A stretch of 64,000 nucleotides of DNA from Channa striata (taxonomy: Eukaryota; Chordata; Actinopteri; Anabantiformes; Channidae): contig CM065168.1 of the NCBI GenBank assembly GCA_033026295.1, forward strand, positions 23,723,306-23,787,305, given 5' to 3'. A model generated the notes under the pieces. That model was not told where the DNA came from. It was given only the letters and a program-made list of their open reading frames with translations, and searched no databases. Of this stretch, positions 49,314 to 62,469 are shown piece after piece. Both the position numbers and the translations under genes were made by a program. The number at the start of each line of letters is the position of its first letter. Position 1 is the first letter of the stretch.

Positions 49314-52249
49314 AGTTTAAAGCAGCAGTATTAACCACGGCCATTAACCTTTAATTTCTAATGCCATTGCTGTATATTTTAGGTTGAATTTGTCGTGTAA
49401 GCTGTGTAGGTTCACTTGCCTATTTTTCTTTCCATGAACTTTTCTTTTTTTAACTGAATTAAATAAAAAGATTCCAATAGCACAAGGTTTTGATGGCAGA
49501 AAAAACGTTATACTGAAAATTGGTGACATGCATTAGTTGCTTTCAGCCCATTTGTGTTTCAGCACTTACATCAGAGAAGTGTTGCTGCAGGGTGGTTCTT
49601 AGTGTCACATGTCAAAAGGGACCAAAACTGCAGGCCACGGCACACAAAGATTTATTGTTTCTGTCATTGTCAGAGAGTAGACCATGATGAAACACTGACA
49701 ATAATCACCACTGAAGCCCACAGAAGCTGAATTCTTTCGTGATCAACAATAGAACACACATGCTCAGTTTAAACTTTCCTGGAGAATAAACAAGTTGTTG
49801 GTTTACCACACCACACGAGCACGATTTCCTTGCCTCCAGGCAAACACTCATTTGGCAGGACAGTGGACACACTGCGGACAGCAGCGAACAGCTGAAATCA
49901 CACAAATCCTGGTTACACTTAACCTACTGTGTTATTAACCCATCTCCCCCAGCACATCTTCAGCCCAGCTTGGGCCAGCGTTTCCTAAAATTAGAGCCGA
50001 TAGATCATCTATGGGCGATCTCCCTGATGAGCTTTTAAAATGCGGCTGACATCTGCTGTTAGCTGCAGGCTGCTAATCAAGGACTGCGTGGATACTCGGT
50101 GTGAATCAGTGATGCTGTATTTCTTTTTCTGCAGTGTGCTGCTTCCACCAAGGACAAAACATAATTTTCATCTTTTTATTAATTTTTTTTCCCTCCCAAC
50201 TTGCACACTTTTTATCCAAGCATGCAATGAGTGCAAGGCAGTAGGCAGTCAACCACATAACTATGACAAAGAGACACATGCTTGTGTTCATGCTGATGGG
50301 AAAAGAGTCTGAGAGTTGGAAAATACAGTGCGAACTTGAACTAAACTTTAAAGGTTGCAAATTGAAAGCCTAGACATGATAGGAAAAAAAATTGTCTGTC
50401 AAAGTGGACTATTTACATTAATGTTTGCCATATATTCGAATAAATAAAAATATGGAATCACACTTCAGTTGGGATAGAAATGTTTTCAGACTGTGTAAAT
50501 CTTTCAGTTTCCTCATTAAGTCGCCCACTGAGTTTGGCTGTTACATCCACCAACGTGTGTGAGATGACTTCTACAGTTTGTAGAAAAGGCCTCAACTACA
50601 GCAAAGATTCTAATCTTTTCCATGAGCAGGGAATATGGAAAACTGTGCCAAAAGCATATGGCTGTGGGTATTGGATCACATTTACTCCTGAAAAAAGTTT
50701 TGTCAATATGCTTCCTTTGGTCAGATGGCACCAGTGGTTTTTTAGTCGATGCATGATGCACATTGATGAAGAATAAAGCAAAAGAAACTGGCAACAGCAG
50801 AGACCTTATCGTCATTTTGGTCCAATTTCTCATTCCTGAGGGACTTGTATTATAGTCAGAGGAAGGGAATGTGGCAATATGGATGGTCTAATAATAAAAA
50901 CACACTATGATTTGCAGTGTATTAATATTATAAATATAATATAAATATTCGCCTTTTCTGGTACCCGATATTTAAAATGTTAAAACTTAAATAAATATTT
51001 ATTTTTCATATAGCAGATATGGTTTGCAACAATTTGACCGCAGTCAGTCAAAAACAGGCAATGACAGTTATTGTAAATAACCCTCAAAAAAGCATCCAAT
51101 CCATTTATTTCAAAGTAATAAAAACACATTTTTAAAGCATGTGTGTTTCATTACATTTCCATTTCTGAGAAAAGTAAACTCTATCTAGCTGGCTGGCCAG
51201 ATTAATTGTCTATAAGGAAGTATGGTTTCTGTGTCAGTATTTCCAGAAGCTTTGTGTAGATGGTTGATTTATTTTTTAGAAGTTTTTTTTGCAGCTTTAG
51301 CTATCAAGAGTTAATCATCTACATTTAGTAGCCTTGTTGAGTAGCTTAGTTAAACCATACAGTTGTATTTGTACTTGTTTTTATTAGTAATTGAGATCTT
51401 TTACGTGATCAGTTCATAGGAACATTTATTTCATGATGCCTTTTCTGTTTCATATTTCACACTTTGACGTTCCATACGTCTCCTGAGCCTACTGAAACCA
51501 CACTGAGGTCTTTGTTAGATGTTATTCTTGTCTTCCCAGTTTTGTCTGTCATCAAATGAATAAAACTAGAATAAATGAATGAACTGATAAGCATTGAATG
51601 GTTGCTGTCGCACAAAGTCACCACTTTCCATACTCACCCAAGGCAAATTGTATTAGCTTTTTATCAGGTGTCCACACAAGCCAGGAATCAAATCTGGGTC
51701 CTTTTTGCTGTGCAGTTCCTTCAGAGCCACTGTGCCTCCCCAGAATAGCTTTATCTCTACCGTATATTAACTCCACTTGAACAGTAGCTATTTAGCTATG
51801 CAGAATGCCCCTAAAAGAGCCGTATTTTGCACAGCACCTGAGAATTTATTTTCACTCTAACTGCTGCCATTTAGGTTTCAATCCATGTGTTTATGTAAAA
51901 CTATCACATCCAAAACAATTTTCCTCGCAATGTGACAAAGTCTGGCGTGAAATGATAAACTGGGCCCGTCCAAGTGATTTACAGTGTTTTTGAAAAGACT
52001 CAGAGGAGAGCTGCAGCATCCTGTCTGATCCTTTTTCCTCGCTATCCCCCCCGTGCTATCTGTTGGCCAGGACACCACTATTTCCTTCTTTTCATTTGTT
52101 CCACCACCACATGACCTTTTCTGTAGCAGTGGAAGGCGTGGCTAAATTGCAAACTTAAAAGGTTAAATTTCCCGTGCAAAATGCAGGAAAAACAAAGCAG
52201 TTATAAATAGGATTAAGTGTTGATAAATTGTTTATTTGTCATAAATATT
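49314..52249. other. Intergenic stretch, nothing recognised
   Basis: AT-rich. Overlapping frames on both strands near 50480-50833 (98 and 105 residues) have no family resemblance and no splice context I can support. Confidence 0.4.
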
Positions 52250-52445
52250 AAGAAGAAGAAGAACCTTTATTTTAGTCACATTGATCACATATACATTTGC
52301 ACATACGTATTACAGTGAAATTTACTCCTGCATAGTTAACCCATCCCTCTTGAGGGAGCAGAGGGCTGCCACGGTTTGGCGCCCGGGGAGCTGGCGCTGG
52401 GTGTCTTCCACAGGGACACACCATAGTTGATACTAGTTAGATCCA
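52250..52445 (-). mobile_element. 3' end of a non-LTR retrotransposon with (TTC)n tail
   Basis: Read on the minus strand it passes through GGAAGACACCCAGCGCCAGC, CCGGGCGCCAAACCGTGGCA, CCCTCTGCTCCCTCAAGAGG and ATGGGTTAACTATGCAGG, then AATAAAGGTTC and a (TTC)n tail at 52251-52260 (AAG units on the plus strand). This end sequence is frequent in fish CR1/L2-type retroelements. It is only a terminal fragment, with no coding part. Confidence 0.7.
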
Positions 52446-55400
52446 TTGTCCGTTTTGCCCTCTGTTGTTGGTGAATTGCCTGATGCTTCTTTAACCAAGA
52501 AGCATCTTAAAGAGACCCTGAATTAATAAGAATAATACATCATCTTAATAGATAAAAAAAATTGATCTTCAAGACATTTTAACAGACCAAGTTTAGTAAA
52601 TTTTGGGAAAATGAACCATGCCATTGCTTATAACCACTGGAACACTGCAGCGTTCCACCTTTGTTCACGTAACCATCAGAGATGCTCTGGCCTTTATTTT
52701 ATTTTGGCCTAAAATTGTCTGCATTTTATTCGTGTGCCACGTGTAGCCTTACCCTATACCCAACCATGGCATCCTGAACTTTGCAACCTCTGCCAACATC
52801 TGGTCAGCACAGCAATAACAACAACAGCCTGCTGTCACTCAAAAGGACTCTTCAGGTCACACGACATCGCACAGCTAGAGAAGGGTTTGGGCGTAGAACA
52901 AGATTATTAATGCATAATGTACACAGGATAAAAATGCTAAAAGTTAAAAAAAAACGAGAGAGCATAGAGAAATAGAATCAACTGCAGCTTTAATATCATC
53001 AAAAGTAAAGGTCCTTGAACACCACATATGACAATCTGATATTAATATGTGCAGAATAAATAAATATTGCATAGATAAGGTTGTTGAACAATTACTAAGA
53101 TATTACATTCAATAGCCTAGTTTATTTTATAAAATTGAAAGCTATATGGCAGCATTTAATGCTAATTGAATATATATTAATTAATACAAACTCATATTTG
53201 TAAAACGATATCAAACATTGTTTGGCAGAGCACATCTGAAACGGATGGTTTGTGCCTGCTGAATGGCTGAAATATAAAAATAATTGTTCTAATGATTAAT
53301 GTATTGGCACATACTGTACATGTACACACACAGGGAAAAATTATGGTTACATTTGTCCTGCATAAAAGGTGAAATGAACTGCGTGTCCTTCTAAGTGCTT
53401 CTTCTGTCCGTATTTGCTCCCACAGAGACTGACCTCTATCAAGAACTAAGTGGCAATATTGTATTTGATGAATGTTGTAATTATCCCCAGATTTATAGTT
53501 TATAAGTAGCTTCCTCATTTTATTCATAGACAGACGCGCCTCATTTAATACATCTGGATTGTGAGAGCAAAGATTACAATTGTCTGACTACCAATTATAT
53601 TCTATTAATTTCATGAGCTCCTTTGCCTCACAGTTTTAGCTTCATTGACTATTTTCACTTCTCAAATACACTGTACAACATTACACAGAAATTTAGTAGA
53701 ATCGTCTAAGCTTCTCCAGTTAACCTAATGCAATGCAAATGGTTTGCTAATTTCACATTTAGAACGTGTAGTTTTAATTTTCAGATTATTTTACAACTTG
53801 TAATCATGAGTTTGTCCTGACTTTAAAATGATGAATTAAATAGCGAACTGCTAAAAGTTAATTTAACTCAAGTTTTACAGAACTAAAACTGGTAGACTTC
53901 CCAGCGGGCATTGTTTGAGTGTAAAACTTCTTTATAATCTAAAAAAAAACAATCAGGATGGAAACTTTCTGTATGCCTTCATTGCGTGGCTCCTTTTTAT
54001 TATAATGAAAAGTATAGTCACCAGGGTTAATGTGTAGCTCACTTCCTACTCATGTTTCCAAAATCCAAAATGTTTGGTTATTGCTAATGCCTACCACCTA
54101 ATCGCTACCATGGTGTGTGTGCATCAGTGCCCAGTGACTTAAAAAGCTACTTTTTAGTTTTAAGGTGAAAGTTTACTGGCCAAAAGTCAACTAAAATAAG
54201 CTAAAATGCCTTGTAAAATGATAAGTGCAGATGGTTAACCAGTCTTTGTAGCACCATTGCTATAAATATTTTTAATTAATATTTTCATTAAACATATTTT
54301 GATTATAAATTTATTGGAGCAGCTTTCAATTTAGTTACATAGTTCAATGCAGTTTTTGTATACAATGTAAGTATAGTGTATAAGAAGAATTTACATTTGA
54401 TTTAACAGTAATAAATAAATCAGAACTAGAATTTCATCTTCTTCCCTGTACATGTTGGATCAATCTCAGTATCTAGTAAAAAGTTAGACAATATTCCACA
54501 ACTAGCAGAGATAAATAGCTTGTACTGATAATCTAATATCTAAGATCCAAAGCCTTGAGTGTTTTCGAAGAGGCCCATGGAGCCCTGTGGTCACAGGAAA
54601 GCTCCTGCTCTGCCTCCTACTCCACAAGAAACTCTCAACACATTTCAGAGGCTGTTGAATTTTCAAACACATGATAACTGACAAAACAACTGAAAAACAG
54701 TGAAGCCTGGATACAAAAATACATCTGCCGCCCTCCTCGTGCTGCTTCACTGGGCTCATGCAGCAGCCAATCAGTCAAAACTCAGGTTCAAAAATGACTG
54801 ACTCATGAGCTGGATGTCATTTGCTCTCCTCACCGATCCCATGCATTTTAAGAGCACTTCCACACTTCTTACAAGGATCTGACATTGCAGAAACAGATTC
54901 ATTTCCAGTCCAGCCCTTTGTGGACTCTTAATTTTACAGCTCACAGTGTTTTTGGCTATAGAGGGAGGGCCAGCAGTGGATGGAGCAGAGGGTATGGATG
55001 GGTGCCTGGGTCCCACAGCTGCATGGCGCTAGGGCACAGGCAGCCTTTCTGTCTGGGGCACATTGCTCCTTTTATGCCCGACACACTGAACCATTGATCT
55101 GAGGCTCGCTCATGTCCCAACTGCACCGAAGCAGCTCAAGTCACCACAGACTCCAGCAGCGCCCGGTAGACACAATATCTGACAAGATGAAAACAGTCAT
55201 TTGCTAAGCAGTGCTGTCAAAGTATGAGTTATTGGGGAAGTGGAAGTTTAAAACACTGTCATTCTAAGTTCGGAGATTTCATTCATGCATTCATGCATAC
55301 TCATAAAGGATGAACGTGTTGACAGGTGTTTTAGCAAGCATGCACGGATCTGTTGGCATAAAAAATACTATATAACCGTGATAACTTCAGTGACATTCAT

Positions 55401-58400
55401 GCTGGATTTGAAGAAATGGAATGGAATTTCTGAAACATTCAAAGCATTTGTGGAATCACGTTTCTCAACCACATGTTTTATAATAAAGAAACATGCGTGC
55501 CTGGCCGATGTGTTTATTTATCAGTTTGAAACAAAAATGGATGTCTGTGACAATGCTAATCCAGGCTGCAAGCTGATCCTAATTCCAAGAAGGCAATTCA
55601 TTGATGCCTTTAGTGTGTCTATAATTTTCAAATGACCAAAGTAAACTATTAAGGAGATACAACACATTTTTCACATGAATTTGAGCCCTTTAGTAGAGCA
55701 ATGCAGGTTATTTCGCAACATGTACTAAATGTAGATGTTACTTCATCAGAATTGAAGGTCATTTTTATTTACTTTATTTTTTTAAGTTGGCTATACATGA
55801 TTTCAAATGAATGCTAATTTTGCCTGTACCTATACATGTAACTAGATTCAAGTTTGTCTAATTGAATGGTGAACTATCAGTGTCATCAGCCAATAGTTCA
55901 ACAGGTTACCTACGACCTGTCAGCGTTGTTATTATCATCAGGCCATGTGCTATATTAAATATAAATATGACCAAAGTAAGACCAGTGGGTTATGTAAAGT
56001 GCTGATGTCCTTGTAGGGAGGACGTCATGCTGGATGGGTCCTGTGCCAAACCCTCAGTGTCGGTGTTGTTACTTCAGTATTAGCATATTTTAACTCAAAC
56101 CACAATCGTCTCTAATCCTAACCATTTGTTTTATGCCTAAACCTAGCCATAAGCATGTTTTGTTTTATTTTTTGTGTCAAAACCAAATTACACTGTGGGG
56201 AAATGTACTTGCACATGTTCATGGTGCTGATAACCACACAACCACTGAATTCTCTGAAAACATCCAAAGGATGTATTAGTTGGGCAATCTTTGAGATTGA
56301 CAGTGCTCATTAAAAAGTTATTGTTTGTAAGCTTTGGCAAGAAGCGGCCAAAAACACAAGTGTGTTTCAAGTACGATGTAAGACGTAACAGATGTATTTT
56401 TGTAAACTCTGGTTATTTAAATAAATATTTTAAGAAGTATAGGTGCATGTAGCATCGTTAGAGTGACAGCAGACAGGATTTGTTTTCATTGCCCCAAGTG
56501 GCAAAAAAAAAAACTTATAGTAAATGATCTCATAACTCAACGGGAATTCAGTTTGTTTCAAACTATTTTCCTCAGTCTGTTCCCATTTTACTCTTTTACT
56601 CGTCTTTGGGAATACAGCCTCAGGACGAGTGTAAATTAGCTCAAGCTGAAACAATTTCAACTGGAGTTGTTGTATTTTCACCTCACTTCACACTCCATGG
56701 CAATTTAGCATTTATTTGCATTAACTCAAGTCTCTTCTTTGACCTTATGTGGAACCACATCACCTCCAAAACTTCATGTGCCATCAGTTCAAACAAAATT
56801 TAGAACACAGTGGAGAATCCGAGGATGTCGGAAGTTAGTGCGACATTGTTATTCCTCATGGATTGTCTAATTTTTACACATCCAAGAAAAAGTTTCGGGT
56901 TTTAACCAATATCCCTCATGTACAATATACTCAAAAGTGTCATCACAAAAATTAACTTAAATTACTTAACCTTAGCCACACTGATTGTAGTATAATGTGA
57001 GGAATGTTATCTAAAAAGATTAGATATTGCACAAATAAACGTTGTTTACAAGGAGAGCTTCATTAGCTTCTGATACACATTTTTACACATAACAATGGCT
57101 TCAGGAAATGATCTGTTAATGACCAGTAAGCAAACTATATTTAAATGTTCATATATTTTAAACATTTTTGAACACAAAAGTCACACAGTGTCACTTTAAA
57201 TGACAGGACAATCAGTCTTGGCGAGCAGACACAAGCACCAGATGTTAGGAAGTGACACAGAGCCTCGGACCCACATTATGTATCACAACTTAAGAATATA
57301 CATAATATCAGTTTCCCAGAAATTGCACATTGATTGTGGTTGAGTCTCTGCATTTGCTGCAGAACTTTACATGGCAAGCAGATTTGAAAGTTGGTGATTT
57401 CCCCGAGAGCCGGAGTCCAAACTGTTTCCCATTTTTAATCAATGCACCCCCTTCCAGTTTCCTTTCTTTATGCCTCTCCGTGGTCAGCTATCACTCTGCT
57501 GGCACAAACATGACTGATTAACATTCACCGCGCCTCTCAGCTGCCTGATGCACTGACCAGTTTACAACCTCAGTGGGAGGATGCCTGTCAATATGAGGCT
57601 GAGGCTCTTATGATTCTGGAAGGCAACGTTTCTAATTCCACTCTCCACCGTCCTGCTGTGGCCTTCAGCAATGTCAGATTTGTTTGGAGAGTGAAACACT
57701 TGATTTGGATCATCAGCAAGTGAAATTCACTTTTGATTCATAGTGTTTTTAAAGTGATGACACTAAGATCTGATCCCATCTAGTTAATTCAGAATTTACA
57801 AAGACAAAACTTTAGTAATAAAACAAAAACTATAGCAAGTAGAATTGACATACTTTTGGGTGCAAGAGCCCAAGACAGAGAAACATGCACTTTGAATAAT
57901 TCACATATGTGCATTAATACAAATTTGACTGCATTTGGCTATTACTCTTTAAAACTCACTCCTGTGATTACGTCTGAATAGAATTTTGGTGCAACATGAT
58001 TACAGGCTGCTGTGCACCCTCTATTTAGGTTCAAACCATTTCTCTATCCTACAGTTGTAATAATATTTCACCGGGACCTTCCATCCATCCCATTCTTGGA
58101 AATTTGACAACTCATAAATGCCAGAAAGAAATTTTATTGCATCCGGCATAAACATCCACTTGTGCTGATGGATAAACTGATTACATTATGAATCTGGACA
58201 GACATGCATGTACACCGCAACTTGACTGGTTGACGAAAGCAAACAACTGCAAGGCGCACGCTTATCTCACATGGCGAACATGACAGACGTTCCAGCTCCT
58301 ACACAGTGGCATATTCACCCTGTCCTTGTGGGTCAGAATGCTGATGTTAGCAGTAAGTGTAGCCGCGCACACATGCCACCATTGCTGTAGACTCTTTAAG

Positions 58401-59426
58401 TCCTCCTGAATTAGAGCTGTTGTTCCAACATCTCTAGAGTCAGTGACAGGAAATCTTTAATTCAAACAGGAAATGCAGATTTCAAACATGCAATTTCTGT
58501 CCAAACTGTCTCCCACACAGCAGTGAGCAGACATTCTGTTTGGAGAAAGCCAAATTCGTTTCCTGCTAAACGTGTCCCTTTGGCATCGTTTGGTGTTAGG
58601 CCATCAAAGACCTGGGCTGTAATCAGAGCACGCTGTGTGCATTTTACTGATGCCCTGCTGCATCATTTCAGAATAAATTAATTCTCACTGCCATTAACAT
58701 AAAATGTTACCAGTGGAGACATGCAAGGAAATGCGTATTTAACCCAGTGTTTGCCTCCCCCTTTGTTGGGTAATTCACACAACTCACTGAACAGCGGAAT
58801 GAAATCAAATCAGCTGTCAGTGTCAGGGGTGGAGCTGCTGCTCATCATGACTCTGTCACATGCTTGCTGTAAGTAGGATGCTGTAGTGTGATCTGACACC
58901 ATTCCATATATGGTGTGTTATGTTTTAAGGAAATTATATTTTCATGTAATTAATATATAAATATGTAAATACAATCTATTTGAGTTTTTTAAAATAAACT
59001 ACTTCAAGGTGTTTGAATTGATTGTTAGGATGTCCTTGAATATTTTCCATCCTCAGAGCAAGTGTAATGACTTTGCCCACAGTGTGACCACAGGGTGCTA
59101 GGGCCATCTGTGTCATTCCAATAGCTGACTGCCAGATCGTATCCGAAGTCTCACGACCTTGGTTTACCTTCAAGATACATACGTTTATGGGCTTATTTTG
59201 GCAGCACATTACAGCATAAACCTGAAAATTCAAAACTTCGACAAAAATAACCACTCAATTGTATTTGCTTATGTATTAATTTATTTTAGCATAGTGATCC
59301 ATGGAAAGTCCAAAAACATTTTTTTTTTATTTCTTTTCAAGGTCTGCATTTTTATTTTCCTGTCAGTGTATGCCAATATTTTAACTGGATAAGCCAGTAA
59401 ACAGGTCATTAGGGAAATCTGCATCC
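52446..59426. other. Intergenic stretch, nothing recognised
   Basis: About 7 kb of AT-rich sequence without convincing exons, RNA genes or named repeats. Short chance frames only (for example 55285-55635, 116 residues, no recognisable motif). Confidence 0.4.
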
Positions 59427-59442
59427 AGTCATTCTACAGTAT
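59427..59442. repeat. Target-site duplication, left copy
   Basis: AGTCATTCTACAGTAT abuts the 3' tail of the RTE element and matches the right copy (62569-62584) at 15 of 16 positions, with a T/C difference at position 6. Confidence 0.88.
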
Positions 59443-59472
59443 CTACTACTACTACTCTTTCGGCTTTTCCCA

Positions 59473-59814
59473 TTAGGGGTCGCCACAGCGAATCATCCTT
59501 TTCCACTTTACTCTATCCTGGGCATCTTCCTCTCTGACACCAGCTAACCTCATGTCCTCTGTTAGAACATCCATATACCTCCTCCTCGGTCGTCCTATCA
59601 CCCTCTTGCCTGGCAGCTCCATCTCCAACATCCTTCTACCAATATAATCACTATCCCTCCTCTGCACATGTCCAAACCATCTCAATCTGGCCTCTCTGAC
59701 TTTGTTGCTAACACAGGCAATGTGCGCTGTCCCTCTGATGAACTCGTTCCTAATTCTGTCCAACCTTGTCACTCCTAAGGAGAACCTCAACATCTTCATC
59801 TCTGCTGCTTCCAT
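59473..59814 (-). pseudogene. RTE C-terminal domain, displaced frame
   Basis: A 113-codon frame that continues the RTE protein after the frameshift at 59821-59830 (net +1 or -2). It includes SLGVTRLDRIRNE, RLRWFGHVQRR, GRPRRRYMD and a WKRMIRCGDP end, which is the usual C-terminus of this fish RTE family. It lies immediately before the short 3' UTR. Confidence 0.85.
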
Positions 59815-61822
59815 CTCTGCCTCTTGTCTCTTTCACTGCTACTGTCTCTAACCCATAGAGCAGAGCTGGTCTCACCACTGTCCTGTACACCTTTCCTTTG
59901 AGTCTTGCTGACACTCTTCTGTCACACAACACTCCTGACACTTTCCTCCACCCATTCCAACCTGCCTGCACTCGCCTCTTCACCTCTTTTCCGCACTCCC
60001 CATCAGACTGAACTGTTGACCCCAAGTACTTAAACTCCTGCACCTTCTTCACCTCAGCCCCCTGTAACCTCACACTTCTACCTGGATCCCTCTCGTTTAC
60101 ACACATGTATTCTGTCTTACTATGACTGACTTTCATACCTCTTCTTTCCAGAGCAAACCTCCACCTCTCCAGCTGTTCCTCCACCTGCTCTCTACTCTCA
60201 CTGCAAATCACAATGTCATCTGCAAACATCATTGTCCAGGGAGATTCCTGTCTGACCTCATCTGTCAACCTGTCCATCAGCATAGCAAACAAGAAGGGAC
60301 TCAAAGCCGATCCTTGGTGTAGTCCCACCTCCACCTTGAACTCCTCTGTCTGACCTACAGCACATCTCACCACCGTCATGCTTCTCTCATACATGTCCTG
60401 GACTACTCTGACGTACTTCTCTGCCAATCCTGACGTCCTCATACAGTACCACAGCTCCTCCCTCGGCACCCTGTCATACGCCTTCTCTAAATCCACAAAG
60501 ACACAATGCAGCTCCTTCTGACCATCTCTGTACTTTTCCATCAACAACCTCAAAGCGAAAATGGCATCAGTGGTGCTCTTACGGGGCATGAAACCATACT
60601 GCTGCTCACAAATCTCCACCTCCTTCCTAAGCCTGGCCTCCACTACTCTTTCCCACAGCTTCATTGTGTGGCTCATCAGCTTTATCCCTCTATAGTTGCT
60701 ACAGTTCTGCGTGTCACCCTTGTTCTTAAAGATCGGCACCAGAACGCTTCTCCTCCATTCCTCAGGCATCTTCTCACTCTCTAAAATCCTGTTAAACAGA
60801 CCTGTCAGAAACTTCACTGCTGTCTCTCCTAGACACTTCCACACCTCCACAGGTACGTCATCAGGACCTACAGCCTTTCCGCTCTTCATCCTTTTCAGAG
60901 CCTTCCTCACCTCATCCTTTCTAATCTCTCCTATTTCCTGCTCCACAACATCCACATCTTCCTCCCTTCTTTCCCTGTCATTTTCCACATTCATCTGCTC
61001 CTCAAAATACTCCTTCCATCTTCTCTGCACACTCTCCTGGCTTGTTAGCACCTTTCCATCTCTGTCTTTAATCACCCTTATCTGTTGCACATCTTTCCCA
61101 TCTCTATCTCTCTGTCTGGCTATCCTGTACAAGTCCTTCTCTCCTTCCTTCATGTCTAACCTGTCATACAGCTCATCGTAAGCTTTCTGTTTGGCCTTTG
61201 CCACCTCCCTCTTCACTCTGCGCTGCACTTCCTTGTACTCCTGTCTACTTTCCTCAGTCCTTTCTACATCCCACTTCATTTTAGCTAACCTCTTCCTCTG
61301 GATGCAGTCCTGTACTTCCTCATTCCACCACCAAGTGTCTTTATCATCTTTCCTCTTACCAGATGACACACCAAGCACCTTCCTACCTGTTTCCCTAATT
61401 ACCTCTGCTGTAGTTGCCCAGTCATCTGGAAGCTCTTCCTGACCACCCAAAGCCTGTCTTAACTTCTGCCTGAATTCCTTACAAGTTTCTTCATTCTTTA
61501 GCTTCCACCACTTGGTCTTCTTTTCTGACTTTCCTCTCTTCTTCTTCCTGACCACCAGAGTCATCTTACACACCACCATGCGGTGCTGTCTGGCTACACT
61601 CTCTCCTACCACCACTTTACAGTCACTAACCTCTCTCAAATGACCTCGTCTACATAGGATGTAGTCCACCTGTGTGCTCCTAACTCCACTCTTGTATGTC
61701 ACTCTGTGTTCCTCTCTCTTCTGGAAGTAAGTGTTAACTACAGCCATTTCCATCCTCTTAGCAAAGTCCACTACCATCTGTCCTTCTGGATTCCTGTCCT
61801 TTACACCAAACCTGCCCATCAC
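59750..61822 (-). CDS. RTE endonuclease C-terminus and reverse transcriptase, open frame
   Basis: A 690-codon frame. It opens with the rest of the endonuclease: STQVDYILCR (residues 49-58) and ARQHRMVV (77-84, with the catalytic His). A charged linker follows. The RT core includes the KNKGD..CSNYRGI segment, FVDLEKAYD (442-450, motif A), GLHQGSALSP (500-509, motif B) and FADD (533-536, catalytic motif C, 60215-60226), then the thumb-like KYLGSTVQSDG region. No stop interrupts the RT core, so its catalytic residues are intact. The last dozens of residues after AVKET are out of frame because of a lesion at 59821-59830. The ATG at 61822 is simply the first one after the 5' frameshift; the true protein would have started near 62469. 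Confidence 0.9.
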   Translation of the reverse strand: MMGRFGVKDRNPEGQMVVDFAKRMEMAVVNTYFQKREEHRVTYKSGVRSTQVDYILCRRGHLREVSDCKVVVGESVARQHRMVVCKMTLVVRKKKRGKSEKKTKWWKLKNEETCKEFRQKLRQALGGQEELPDDWATTAEVIRETGRKVLGVSSGKRKDDKDTWWWNEEVQDCIQRKRLAKMKWDVERTEESRQEYKEVQRRVKREVAKAKQKAYDELYDRLDMKEGEKDLYRIARQRDRDGKDVQQIRVIKDRDGKVLTSQESVQRRWKEYFEEQMNVENDRERREEDVDVVEQEIGEIRKDEVRKALKRMKSGKAVGPDDVPVEVWKCLGETAVKFLTGLFNRILESEKMPEEWRRSVLVPIFKNKGDTQNCSNYRGIKLMSHTMKLWERVVEARLRKEVEICEQQYGFMPRKSTTDAIFALRLLMEKYRDGQKELHCVFVDLEKAYDRVPREELWYCMRTSGLAEKYVRVVQDMYERSMTVVRCAVGQTEEFKVEVGLHQGSALSPFLFAMLMDRLTDEVRQESPWTMMFADDIVICSESREQVEEQLERWRFALERRGMKVSHSKTEYMCVNERDPGRSVRLQGAEVKKVQEFKYLGSTVQSDGECGKEVKRRVQAGWNGWRKVSGVLCDRRVSARLKGKVYRTVVRPALLYGLETVAVKETRGRDGSSRDEDVEVLLRSDKVGQN

Positions 61823-62469
61823 CTCCTCATCACCTCTGTTCCCCTCACCAACATGCCCACTGCTCCAACAACTACTCTCTCTCCTCTGGGGATACTCTCT
61901 ACAACCTCATCAAACTCACTCCAGTATCTCTCTTTCTCTTCTAACTCACAGCCAACTTGTGGAGCATACCCACTGACTATGTTCACCATCACACCTTCGA
62001 TTTCTAGGTTTAGGCTCATCACCCTGTCTAAGACTCTTTTCACCTCTAGAACATTGTTCACAAACTCCCCCTTCAGGATCACTCCTACTCCGTTTCTCTT
62101 CCTATCCACACCATGGTAGAACAGTTTGTATCCTCCTCCAATACTACGTGCTTTGCTGCCTTTCCACCTCGTCTCTTGCACACACAGTACATCTACCTTC
62201 CTTCTCTCCATCATGTCTGCCAGCTCTCTACCTTTCCCTGTTATTGTGCCAACGTTAAGAGTCCCTACTCTCAAATCTAAGCTCCTGCCTTTCCCCTTCT
62301 CTCTCTGACCACGCACCCTTCTGCCTCCTCTCCTTGTTCGACCAACAGTAGTCCAATTTCCACCGGCACCCTGTAGGTTAACAGCACCGGTGGCGGTCGT
62401 CGTTAACCCGGGCCTCGACCGATCCGGTATGAAAGTGGTATGGATTACTCGCATGGTTGTACTTGGCAA
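61819..62469 (-). pseudogene. RTE endonuclease domain, N-terminal part
   Basis: A 216-codon frame starting at the first ATG of the element. After a basic, low-complexity leader (residues 1-65) come endonuclease/exonuclease/phosphatase-fold motifs: TLNVGT (70-75), CVQETRW (96-102, with the metal-binding Glu) and SGYAPQ (166-171). After VVVGA (199-203) the expected Asp-Phe-Asn segment is missing and the frame shifts, ending in a spurious tail of about 13 residues (VGMLVRGTEVMRR). The lesion lies at 61856-61860 and is best explained as a 7-base deletion. Such endonucleases nick the genomic target to start reverse transcription. The missing Asp/Asn pair is catalytic in this fold, so the encoded nuclease should be dead. 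Confidence 0.88.

Noticed and set aside
50480..50833. Overlapping frames of 98 (plus) and 105 (minus) residues
   Set aside because: They lie on opposite strands of one segment, so at most one could be real. Neither has recognisable motifs, and the minus frame's signal-like start (SLLLPVSFALFF) is not followed by a cysteine-rich or secreted domain.
55285..55635. 116-residue plus-strand frame
   Set aside because: AT-rich, no motif, no splice context; a frame of this length is expected by chance in 64 kb.
60122..62308. Several plus-strand frames rich in Ser/Thr/Leu/Pro (up to 161 residues)
   Set aside because: They are antisense to the RTE reading frame; the Arg/Glu-rich sense strand leaves the antisense frames open by chance.
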